Source of the DNA: Acephala macrosclerotiorum
Lineage: Eukaryota; Ascomycota; Leotiomycetes; Helotiales; Mollisiaceae
Length of the DNA stretch: 18,934 nucleotides
NCBI GenBank assembly: GCA_014904845.1
Contig: MU119696.1
Span: 7,532 to 26,465 of the forward strand
Reading direction: 5' to 3'
Each line of letters opens with the position of its first letter. Positions within the stretch are counted from its first letter, which is position 1. The notes beneath the pieces are model-generated. The model made no database searches, was not told where the DNA came from, and worked only from the letters and a program-made list of their open reading frames with translations. Positions 1 to 10,395 of this stretch are shown here, in pieces. A program made the position numbers and the translations under genes.

Positions 1-3000
1 AATCGAATTATTAAATAATTATATTAATAATAAATTCGATTATAATTATTATATCGATTTTTTTTATTATATTATATATCTCAAAAATTAAAACGTTTTT
101 AATAACGTGTTTACTTTTAATAAAATTATAATAAATAAAAAAAAATTTGATTTCGAACTTTTTATCGTTTAATTAGTATTTATTTATTAAAATAATTTTA
201 TATTTAATTTAAAAATTAAAACTTTTATTATTTACAAATAAATTATTAATAAAAACGAAAAATCTTATTATAAATAAATCGAAAATAATATATTTAAATT
301 TTTTCTTTAAATCTTTAATTTATTATTTTAATTTTTTATTCAATATAATAATTTTTTTTTTATTAAATTTTAATATTAAACAATAATAAATAAATCGAAT
401 ATTATTTTAAATTAATAAATTGTAATAATATAAATTCTTTTAATTTATTATTTTCAATATTTAATTTAAAAATTAAATAATTTAATATTTATTAATTTAA
501 TTTTTTTATTTTAATTTTTTTGTCGTAATTAAATTATATTTTCAAATTAAATTAAAACGTATTTATTAAAAATCAATAATATTTCTAATATTAAAATTTT
601 TTTAAATTTAATCAAAAATTTAATTTTATTGAATTTATTTTTTTCGAGAATAAAAATTTTTTTTTCTATTAATATAAACGTATTATTAATTTATATTTTA
701 ACAATATCAAATTTTTTTTTAATAATTGTAATTAAAAAATAAAAATCGTATATCGATATAACTATAAACAATTTCTCTTTATAATATTTATAATACGTAA
801 TTTATTAATATATTTTTATTTTTATAATTTTCTATAAAAATTTTAAAATAATTATAATTGTATTTAATAAATATAAATAGCGAATTTTTTTCGATAAACG
901 TATTAATATAAATCGTTGAAAATTTATTATAAACTAAATATAAATTTAAATAATATTACGAGATTATATTTTAATTTTTTTATTTGAAAATTAAATTAAA
1001 AAAAATATTAAAACGATAATCAATTATTGATTAATTTTTTAAATTATCGAAAATTACATAAAAATTTTTTTTTTTTTTTGTTATTATATTCTTAGATTAT
1101 TAATTTTGACTTCTTATAAAAAATATCGATAATTTTATTTTTAATCTTATTAATTAATCTCGAATTAAAAATTCGAGTTTTGATATATTTGATAAAATCG
1201 TATTAAACGAGATTAAAAAAATTTTTTATAATTAAATTATTTATTTCTTTTTTTTAAAATATTTCGAATAATTATTCAAAAATTATAATTATATTTTTTT
1301 TTCGTAATTTTAATAATAATTCTATATCGTTTTTTTTTTATTTATTATAAAAACTATAAAAATTTTAATTTCTTCGACAATAATAATAAAAAATTAATCG
1401 TTGAAATCTTTGTAATTTTTTTTATCGTTTTTAATAAAATTATAATATTTATTTTGTTTAGATTTTTTATTGCGCACGTTTTTATTTCGTAATTTTTTTA
1501 AACGTTTTCAATTATATTTTTTAATTGATTTTTCGTTTATTTTATTCGATTGAAAAAATCAAAAAAAAAAAATTTAATTAAAAAATAATAAAATTTTTTT
1601 TTTGATTTTTTTGATTATTCTTTTAATTATTAATTCGATTATAAATTTTTAGTACTTTTTTTTTTATATAATAAAATTTAACAATCGTTAAACGAAAACT
1701 AATCAATTTATAAAATATATTAATTATATATATTTTTTTATCAATTATTAATAATTTATATAATTTTTTTTATTCGCTTTTTTTATACTAAACGCGTACT
1801 TTAAATAGAATTAGTAAATCTAATATAGACTTCGTATTTAAATCGTTTTTTATTGTAAACGCATTATTAATTTAATATTAAATATATAAATAATATACTT
1901 TTTTAGTAATTACTCGAATTATTTTAATTCTTTTAATAATTAATAATAATAACGTATTATTATTAATCATTTTAAAGTATATCTCAAAAACTAATAATAT
2001 AAATATAATATTATTTAATTTTATCGAATTATTAACAATTTTAATTACTATTTGTAAAATTATATTTTTATCGATTTGTTTTTCGATTAATTCATTGTAA
2101 ATAATCTCGTAAATTCAACGTAATAAAATATAATATTTTTCTATTTTTTTTATATTATTATAAGTTTCAATAAATATTTCTTTGATTTCAATTATTATTA
2201 TTTTAACGTTTTATTGAAACTCTATAAACGAGAAATTTTTTTTAACGTTATAAACGATATAATTCGATAATTTTTAATATATATCGATTTAATATATATA
2301 TAATATATTTTATATTGTTTTCGCAAATATATTTTTTATAAATTTAACAATTTAAAATACTATAAACGAGTTTATTATTTGTAAAATTAATTTTTTATTT
2401 AAATATAAAACATTAAAAATAATCGAATAATTAAACTTATAATTATTTTACAAAATAAATTTAAATTTTCTAAATAATTATTTATATATTTAATAATAAT
2501 AATAATATTTACATTATAATTAACTCGTTAAAAAACTTTTATAAAACGTTGTATCGATAAATAATTAAAACGTTTATATAATTAATATAATTTTATATTA
2601 ATAAAATAATTTTAAATTAGATTTTTTTTTAATTAATATAATAATATTTATAAATAATTTCTTTTTTTTATAATGAGAACGATTTTGTTTTTTTAAATTA
2701 TCGAGTTTTATATTTATAATATTTATATTTTAAATACAAAATAAAAACAATATAAAAAATAATAATATTTAATAAAATATCAATTCGAATAATTTTTTAC
2801 AATAAAACAATATTTTTATTAAAACAAATTTTATAAATTTCAATCGTAAAAATATTTAATTAAATATTAATATCAAATTTTCGTAGTATTATAAATTGCG
2901 ATTAATCAACAATTAATACTTCGACAATTTTATTATTCAATATAATTTTTTAAAATTTTTTTAAAAAATATCGATTTTTAAAAATAAAAAATAAATATTA

Positions 3001-3570
3001 ATTCAATTCAAATAATTCGAATTATAATAATAAAATATTAAATATATTTTTTCTCGTAATAATATAACGAATAAATTAATTATTTAAAATGATTATTATT
3101 TACGTATTATCGATTTTTTTAAACTCGATAAAATAATTTTTATTTTTATTTTTTATTTTTATATTTATTAACAATTGATTAATCTCTACTATTTAAATAT
3201 TTTTTAATAAACTTTTTATTTTTTCGATTTTAATAAAAAAACTTTAATAATAAATTATTATAATATCTCGATTTATTATATATTAAATTTATTCTTGAAA
3301 TTTTATATATACTTATTATTATTTTTTTATTATATATTTTATAAATCAATATTTCAATTTACTATAAATATAATATTTTTTTAATATAATTCTCTTTAAA
3401 ATCTATAATTTCTACGATATTTATTTTGAAAATTTTTTCGATTTTAATATTTTCGATTTTATATTCAATCGCGTTTTTTGTTTCGTTTTTTATAAGTACA
3501 ATTAATTTAATTTTAATCGAATTCGTTTTTTTTTTGATCTTAAAAAATAAAATTTAAATTATATTACTAT
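1..3570. other. AT-rich RIP-type block, no gene
   Basis: No gene is supported here. All frames on both strands are broken by frequent TAA stops, and no open stretch exceeds what AT-rich DNA gives by chance. Remaining C and G are mostly in CpG (TCGA, ACGT, TCGT), with few CpA or TpG, the expected end state of RIP on repeated DNA. The plus strand keeps somewhat more C than G in places (3181-3300: about 9 C, 3 G). Slightly less altered spots occur near 1471-1480 (TGCGCACGTT) and 1781-1870, where CT, CA and AG steps persist. The ancestral element cannot be recognised. Most likely this is transposon-derived heterochromatin. Confidence 0.75.
1553..1612. repeat. A/T inverted repeat (hairpin)
   Basis: An A-tract with an internal TC (1553-1575: A6, TC, A12, TTT) is mirrored by its reverse complement at 1591-1612 (AAA, T10, GA, T7), with a 15-base loop. 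The arms differ only in homopolymer length. It could be chance pairing of homopolymers in AT-rich DNA, but the shared TC/GA step at corresponding places makes a true inverted duplication possible. Confidence 0.4.
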
Positions 3571-3640
3571 GTTTCACGTGATCGCGTCGCAATATTTATT
3601 ATTAATTGTAATTCAACGTAAACGCTTTTAAAAGTACTAA
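3571..3640. other. Small GC-richer spared patch with CACGTG
   Basis: The patch begins with a CACGTG palindrome (3575-3580) followed closely by CGCGTCGC (3583-3590), and then has several CA, GT and GC steps that RIP normally removes, up to AGTACTAATA at about 3633-3642. The flanks are far poorer in G+C. It may be a unique spacer between two mutated repeats, or a transposon terminus. There is no reading frame of note. Confidence 0.5.
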
Positions 3641-5360
3641 TAAACTTATAAAAAATAAAATTACATTTTTTAATATTTTAATAAATATTAATAATTTGAT
3701 TTTATAGATTATATTTCGTTTGATATTTCAATAATAAATTTAATTAAATTTTTTGAAATTAATCGAAAAATATTTGTAAATATTTTAATTTAATTTTTAT
3801 TAAATTAATTATAATAGTTTTTATTAAATATTTTTTTTTTTATAAAAATATATATAATTAGCGATTTTTTTTAATTTTGAAATAAGTTTTTATTATTATT
3901 ATTAATATAATAAAATCGAAATCTTTTTTTAGAAATTTATTAAAATAAAATATATTTATACATTTTATAAAACTAATAAAAAATGTTTTATTGTATTAAT
4001 TTTGAAATAATTCGATTTTATTATAATAATTATAAAAAATCGATAATTTACGATTAAAAATATTATATAACTTTTTATTATACTTTTTATTATTAATATA
4101 AATTTTTATTAAATTTATAAATAATTTAATAAAAATATTTTGTAAATTATTATATTAATTTTATTACTATTGAAAAAATTACTAGTAAATAAATTGAGTA
4201 TTTTATATTGTATTAAATAAATTAATATTTGTAAAAAGAATTATAATAAAAAAAATATAAAAAATAATCGTAAAAGTAATCGTATTTATAATAAAAAAAT
4301 TCGTATTAATAATTGAAATCGTGAAAATAATTATATTCTGATTATTGAATATTAATATTAAAATATTTTAATTTATTAATTAAATTAATTAATTTTATCA
4401 AAAGAAAATTTTTTTATTTTTTAATTAATTAACGATTTTTGTTTATATTTATTTATAAAATTCTTTTTATTGAAAATTTTTTTTCAAATTATTAATAATA
4501 AATTTTTTATTTTTTAATATTCAAATTTTGTAAATATGTAAAAAGTTTTATAAACGATATATAAAAATTTTTTACGAGTAATTTTCGAAAATTTTTTAAA
4601 AATATTTTTAAAAATTATAATTAAAATTTTTTTTTTTTTTATATATTTTAAAACGATAAAAAATATATTTATTTAATATTTTTTTATTAAAATTTTTTTT
4701 TGTTTATAAAATCGAAATTTTTTTTTATTTATTTTTATTATAAAAAAATTTAATTTTAAATAAATTTATTATTTTAAAAAATAATTATATAATAAATAAT
4801 AAAAAAATTGAAAATTTTAATTCGAGTTCAAATAAATATTATTATTAATATTTATACGTTTTTAATCAAATAACGAATAAAAACGTAAAACTTTTTTTAA
4901 AAATTTATTTTTAATATAAATTTAAATAAATTAATACAAATATAAAATTGTTTTTATATTTTTTTATTCGTTTTTCGTAAACGTTATTATTTTGTATAAT
5001 AAATATAAATTTAAAAAATAAATATAAATTTAAAATTATTTTCATATTATTTTTTTTAAATCTTTAATAATTTCAATATTTTTAACGCGTTTTTATAATA
5101 ATTTTTTTATAAATTTTTATTTTTTTAAAAATATATTAATTATTTTAAATATTTTTTTATAAAAAGCAAATTATTTAAAGAATTTATTTCTTTTTGTAAA
5201 TTAATTTTTTTTAAGTAAAAATTTAATTGTTTTGTAATTAATTAAACAATTATTAATCAATATTAATATTATTAAAAATATTTATTACTAGTAATAAATT
5301 AAAAACGAAATAAATAAATAAATTAAATAATTTATTGATTAATTATAAATTGTAAATCTA
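3641..5360. other. AT-rich RIP-type block, no gene
   Basis: This is very AT-rich DNA with scattered CpG and no supportable coding region, RNA gene or regulatory site. It includes two ACTAGT palindromes (4181-4186, 5287-5292) and a short tandem duplication described separately. The 4600-5200 part is nearly pure A+T, with long A and T tracts. The most likely content is unrecognisable, RIP-mutated repeat sequence. Confidence 0.7.
5000..5035. repeat. Tandem duplication, 19-bp period
   Basis: A 17-base word (TAAATATAAATTTAAAA) occurs perfectly at 5000-5016 and again at 5019-5035, giving a period of 19. This is a local slippage or duplication product in AT-rich DNA. Confidence 0.6.
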
Positions 5361-5460
5361 ATAAGCACGTAAAAATTGAAAAATATAATCTCAATTTTAG
5401 TACAAACGGCACTAATCCCGATCTGGCCTAGTGTCGCACGTGATTATTAAACTAATATTG
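5361..5460. other. Sharp GC-rich island, possible repeat terminus
   Basis: Within 5401-5460 about 25 of 60 bases are G or C (42%), against roughly 10% on both sides, and the sequence keeps CC, GG, GGC and CA steps that are absent elsewhere. It contains CACTA (5410-5414) and TAGTG (5429-5433) as a short inverted pair, then TCGCACGTGATTA with a CACGTG palindrome at 5437-5442. A related CACGTA lies at 5366-5371. The patch is too short to code. I read it as unique, unmutated sequence between mutated repeats or the surviving end of a transposon. No known family terminus was recognised. Confidence 0.6.
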
Positions 5461-7046
5461 TATTTACAAAATTATTAAATAATATAAAAAAAAAATTTTT
5501 TTCAATTTTTTAATAAAATCGTTTATTTAAATTAAAAATTTTAATATAAATATTTATTGAATTTTTTAAATTTAAATAATATATAAAATCGAAAATTAAA
5601 ATTCAATATAAATTTTTTTAATAAATAATTCGAATAAAATAAAAAATAATAAATTATTAATTGTATTTAAAATTATTTTTTATATTATAATAATTAAATA
5701 TTTTTATCGAATTTTTAAATATTTTAAATCGTTAATTTTATTATATTATTTTTTTTTTTTATATTTATATATAATAATTATTTTTTTATTATAATTATAA
5801 ATAAATATTTTTATTAATTTGTAATCGTTTTTTTTAAAAATTAATTTTTTAATATATTTTAAAAATTTTTTTATAAATTAATTAATAATTTTATATAAAA
5901 ATTTTATATTTATTTAATAATATTTTTTATTATATTTACGAAATCTTTTTTTTAAAACGTTATAAAATTTCTATTTTAAATAGTTTTTAATATTATATTT
6001 TAATATAAATTGAATTTACTTTTTATAAATCGAATTAATATATTATAAAAATTGTATTTTTTTAATTTTTAAAATAATTTTATAATTTTCGTATATATTA
6101 TCGTATTATTTTAAAAACTTTAAAAAAAAATATTTATAATTTTAATATAAATATATATTTTTTAATATTTTATATTTTTAAAAAATTATTTTTATTATTT
6201 ATAAAAAATTTCTTAAAAAAATTAATAATATAATTAAAATAAAAATATTTTTTATTAAAAAAAAAAATTTTAATACGAATATTTTATTAATTTCAATTTT
6301 TAAATTAAAAATTAATTTAATAATTTAAAAATACGAATTTTCGAATTATTATTTTTAAATAAAATTCATTTTAAAAATTGATTTTTATTTATATCGTTTT
6401 TTTATAAAAAAAAATTTATTTTAATCTATATTTAAAATTTCGTTCGTTTATTCATTTTAATAAAATATATTTTTTTAATTGATTTTTTTCGATTAAAATT
6501 TTTTATTTTAATTTTTTTTATATTATTTTTTAAAATTTGAAATTTATTTTAATGTTATTATTTTAATTTAAAAACGATTATAAACGATTAACGAATTACA
6601 ATTTTTAAAAAAATTAAAATTAAAATATAAAATAATAAAATAATTTCATTTTTTAATATTATATTTTTTTTTTTTTCGTATTAAAATTTTTTTTTTATAT
6701 TTTAATTTCTATTAAAAATAAAATTAATTATCGTAAATAATTATTATAAATTTTTTATTTTTTTTTATTTGTTTTAATATTAATTATTTCGAATAATTTA
6801 ATATATAATTTTTATAAATTAATATTTTTTTATAATTTTATAATTTCGTAATTAAATTATTTAATTTCGAATAATATAATTAATATAAAAAAATTTTATT
6901 AATTAATTTTCGATTTTCGATTTTTAATAATAATAAAAAATAAAAAATAAAATATATAAATCGTATATAAATAATTCATTTTTTAATATCGTTTTATTAA
7001 TATAAAAAAATAATAAAATATAAAACAAAAAAATTTAATTATAAAT
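5461..7046. other. AT-rich RIP-type block, no gene
   Basis: This is one of the most extreme stretches of the window: nearly all A and T, with isolated TCG, ACG and CGT triplets. There is no supportable reading frame, RNA gene or organised repeat. It ends at the left arm of the inverted-repeat element at 7047. Confidence 0.7.
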
Positions 7047-7230
7047 TAATTTATAATTTGTAAATTAATTAATTAATTAATTAATTAAAATAAGAATAAA
7101 AAAAATTATTAATTAATTTATAATCAATAAAAGTTTTTTATATATTAAAAAATACGTAATTAATATTATTCTCGAAATTAATTATTTACAAAGATTTTTC
7201 AAAAAAAAAATATATAATTTTATTTTAATA
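7047..7230 (+). repeat. Left terminal inverted arm
   Basis: This is the outer arm of the 7047-7910 element. It opens with a short near-palindrome, runs through an (AATT)n tract (about 7063-7087), and then has more specific sequence including TACGTAATTAATATTATTCTC (around 7153-7173). Beyond about 7230 the match to the other arm weakens, so the inner edge is approximate. Confidence 0.7.
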
Positions 7231-7404
7231 TATTTATATTTTTTCGTTTAAATCGTTAAAATATTTTTTTAATTAAAAATAATATAAATATTCGATTTTA
7301 AAATAATATTAATTTTCGTTTTTTATTTAATTAATTTATTTTTAATTTTATTATTAATATATTATATAATGTATAATATCGCGTTAAAAGTTTAAATTAT
7401 TTAA

Positions 7405-7440
7405 ATAAAAACGCGTAAAAACGTATTACGCGCTTTTTAT
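7405..7440. repeat. GC-clamped hairpin in the element's spacer
   Basis: The left arm ATAAAAACGCGTA (7405-7417) pairs with TACGCGCTTTTTAT (7427-7440) over 13 base pairs with one bulged C, around a 9-base loop. The CGCG core is unusually stable for this window. On the plus strand the hairpin leads into a T-rich run, which superficially resembles an intrinsic terminator, but that is not meaningful in a presumed fungal genome. It is more likely a structural feature of the element, close to its centre. Confidence 0.5.
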
Positions 7441-7729
7441 TTATTTTTTTTTTACATATTAAAATACTATTTTAATATATTTTTTTGAACAATTTCTCTG
7501 AAAATAAATAGTTTAATTATGAGTTCATTTTATATCAACGTAGTATTATTATTAGTATACAATTTAAAAGTATTAAAATTTTCAAAATAAAAATTACTTT
7601 AAATTATTTTCGCGAAATTATTCGAAGTATTTTTTCTCTCGTTTATTTATGTAATAACGAAGAATTACAATCTCGAATCGATAAATTAAAGTATTATATC
7701 GAAATTAATAAACGATTATTATTTCGATA

Positions 7730-7910
7730 TATATTATAATAAGATTATATATTTTCTTTTTAAAAATTCTTGTAAATAATTAATTTCGAGAGTAATATTA
7801 ATTACGTGTTTTTTAATATATAAAAAGTTTTCGTTTACTATAAATTAATTAATAATTTTTTCTATTTTTATTTTAATTAATTAATTGATTAATTTACAAA
7901 TTATAAATTA
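7730..7910 (-). repeat. Right terminal inverted arm
   Basis: This is the reverse-complement partner of 7047-7230. It has one fewer AATT unit and carries CACGTAAT where the left arm has TACGTAAT, a typical C/T difference. The outer edge at 7910 is sharp: the next bases (CTTCG) do not match the sequence outside the left arm. Confidence 0.7.
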
Positions 7911-9939
7911 CTTCGAATAAAATTAATTTATTAATTAAAACGAATTAATTTACGATTGAATTTTTTTGCTTTGTATTTTATTATTTTTCTATATTAGTAA
8001 AACGATATCAAGAAATGAATTATTCTAATAAATTTTATTAAAAATTGTTTATATACGATTTGTGTATTTTGTTTTTTATTATTATTAAAAAAAAATTCAA
8101 ATTATCAAAATTCGAAAATTAAAAATCAATTAATAAAAACTTTTTATTTTAATTATATTGTTCGAAATTAAATGATTTAATTAGAAGATTGTAAAATTAT
8201 AAAGAAATATTAATTTATAAGAATTATATATTGAATTATTTAAAATAATTAATATTAAAACGAATATAAAAAAAAAAAAAGAATTTGTAGTAATTATTTA
8301 TAATAATTGGTTTTATTTCTAATGAAAATTGAAATATAAAAAAAAGAATTTTAATACGAAAAAAAAAAAAAATTATAATATTAAAAAAATGAAATTATTT
8401 TATTATTTTATATTTTAATTTTAATTTTTTTAAAAATCGCAATTCGTGAATCGTTTGTAATCGTTTTCAAATTAGAATAATAAAATTAAAATAAGTTTCG
8501 AATTTTAAAAAATAATATAAAAAAAATTAAAACAAAAAGTTTTAATCGAAAAAAATCGATTAAAAAAGTATTTATTTAAAAAATACATTTTATTAGAACG
8601 AATAAACAAATAAAATTTCGAGTAAAAATTAAAATAAATTTTTTTTATAAAAAAACGATATAAATAAAAATCAATTTTTAAAACGAATTTTATTTGAAAA
8701 TAATAATTCGAAAATTCGTACTTTTGAATTATCAAATCAATTTTTAGTTTAAAGATTAAAATCAATAAATTATTCGCGTTAAAATTTATTTTTTTCGACA
8801 AAAAATATTTTTATTTTAATTATATTATTAATTTCTTTTAAAAAATCTTTTACGAATAATAAAAACAATTTTTTAAAAATATAAAACTTCGAGAAATACG
8901 TATTTATATTAAAATTATAAATATTTTTTTTTAAAGTTTTTAAAATATTTTAATTCAAAAAAAACAATATTACAATTTTTTTAAAACAATACAATAATAT
9001 ATACGAAAATTATAAAATTATTTCAAAAATTAAAAAAATACGATTTTTGCGATATATTAATTCGATTTATAAAAAACAAATTCGATTTATATTAAAATAT
9101 AATACTAAAAACTATTTGAAAAAAAAGATTTATAACGTTTTAAAAAAAGAATTTTATGAATACAATTAAAAATACTATTAAATAAATATAAAGTTTTTAT
9201 ATAAAATTATCGATTAATTTACAAAAAATTTTTTAGTAATAAAAATATACGTAAATTTATTCGATCGAATATTCAAAGAATTAATCAAATAAAATAAATT
9301 GAATAAATAATATTAAAAACGCAAATTTATAAAAAAAATTTTAATGTATATTAAAAAACAAATCTTTAAAAAAATCGATTATAAATCGATAAAAATATTT
9401 ATTTACAATTATAATAAAATATACGAGAAAATAATTATTATATATAAATATAAAAAAAAAAAATAATAATATAATAAAATTAACAATTTAAAATATTTGA
9501 AAATTCGATAAAAATATTTAAATATTGTAATATAAAAAATAATTTTAAATACATTTAATTATTTGTTATTTTTTATTTTATTCGAATTATTTATAAAAAA
9601 AATTTAATAAAAAATATATATAATCGTTAAAAAAATTTATATTGAATTTCAATTTTCGATTTTACGTATTATTTAAATTTAAAAAACTCAATAAATATTC
9701 GTATTAAAATTTTTAATTCAAATAAATAATTTTATTAGAAAATTAAAATTTTTTTTTTTTTTTTATATTATTTAATAATTTGAAAATTACTTTAAATATT
9801 AATACTATAAAAATATTTTAAAAATTAAATAATATTATAATTTCTATAAATTAAAATTAAAATTAATTTATTTTTTTATAAAAATATAAACGAGAAAAAA
9901 ATTTTAATTATAAATAAAAAAAATATAATAATATAAAAA
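7911..9939. other. AT-rich RIP-type block, no gene
   Basis: No gene is supported. On the minus strand 8505-8801 stays open for 98 codons, but its translation is almost only Phe, Ile, Lys, Tyr, Asn and Leu, starts from TTG and matches no family I know. The part 8161-8400 is strongly purine-biased (about 19 G against 4 C on the plus strand), suggesting that mutation hit one strand preferentially. Small repeats: a perfect 9-bp inverted repeat at 8541-8549/8556-8564 (TTTAATCGA) and a direct repeat TTCGATTTAT at 9061-9070 and 9081-9090. Confidence 0.65.
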
Positions 9940-10395
9940 AAAGCGAATATAGAGTTTTATATAATTTAACGTCGATTGAATTCTCGTAAAATATATTATC
10001 GATCGTTTAAAAAAATGCAATAAAAATCAATACTATATATAACAATTAATAAAGTAAACAATATTATTTCGAGTATTTCGAGCGAATAAAAAACGAAGAA
10101 ATCGATCTTTTTATTGATTACTTTTTCGTAGATCGTTATTTATTTATAAATAAATTAATTAATTGTAAATATTACTATTAAAAAAAGGATTAATAGTATT
10201 ATAATTTTTGAAATTGTAATCGATTTTCGCGATTATTTATACTTAGAAATAATCGACGTTAATATAATCAAATTATAAAATAAATAATTAAAAATATTTT
10301 TGATTATAATCTCAATAAACGCTTTAAAAATATATAAAAAATTCAAGAATTTGTTTAATTTATTATTTAAAAAAAAAGTAAAATTAGTACTAATA
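9940..10395. other. Partly spared segment, no gene
   Basis: This is moderately less mutated than its surroundings: CGTCGA, GAATTCTCG, GTAGATCG, a rare GG (10187-10188), GATCG palindromes and a TAGTACTA (10385-10392) survive. A small hairpin lies within it (10173-10198). No open frame of useful length is visible. It may be a relic of a shorter or single-copy sequence that escaped the full mutation load. Confidence 0.4.
10173..10198. repeat. 9-bp inverted repeat (TACTATTAA)
   Basis: TACTATTAA (10173-10181) pairs perfectly with TTAATAGTA (10190-10198) across an 8-base loop containing the rare GG. No RNA-gene structure surrounds it. Confidence 0.5.

Larger units (their letters stand above)
7047..7910. 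mobile_element. Decayed MITE/foldback-like element with about 180-bp inverted arms
   Basis: The left arm (7047 to about 7230) matches the reverse complement of the right arm (about 7730-7910) almost base for base over some 180 bases. I count about 17 differences, one extra AATT unit on the left and a one-base gap, giving roughly 90% identity. Nearly all differences are C/T or G/A, as expected if two identical arms were mutated independently by RIP or deamination. Shared diagnostic words include CTCGAAATTAATTATTTACA (7171-7190; right copy about 7771-7790 reversed) and the outer TAATTTATAATTTGTAAATT. The spacer of about 500 bp has no credible gene. TA is present at both ends, compatible with TA target-site duplication of Tc1/mariner-type elements, but in such AT-rich DNA this proves little. 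Alternative: an inverted duplication of host DNA. Confidence 0.65.

Noticed and set aside
5410..5433. CACTA ... TAGTG as a CACTA transposon, or CTAGT as a Helitron 3' end
   Set aside because: Only 24 bases separate the outer ends, no 3-bp target duplication flanks them, and no Helitron-type hairpin precedes CTAGT.
3575..5442. The 3575 and 5437 CACGTG sites as terminal inverted repeats of a 1.9-kb element
   Set aside because: CACGTG is palindromic so it carries no orientation, and the sequence inside the two sites does not align beyond the shared core.
3575..5445. Yeast-type point centromere based on RTCACRTG
   Set aside because: No CDEIII-like element lies about 80-90 bp from either site, and the RIP signature points to filamentous ascomycetes, which have regional centromeres.
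8505..8801. 98-codon open stretch on the minus strand
   Set aside because: It starts from TTG, has extreme Phe/Ile/Lys/Tyr composition and no recognisable motif. With a stop chance near 0.11 per codon, a stretch this long is only marginally unexpected across six frames.
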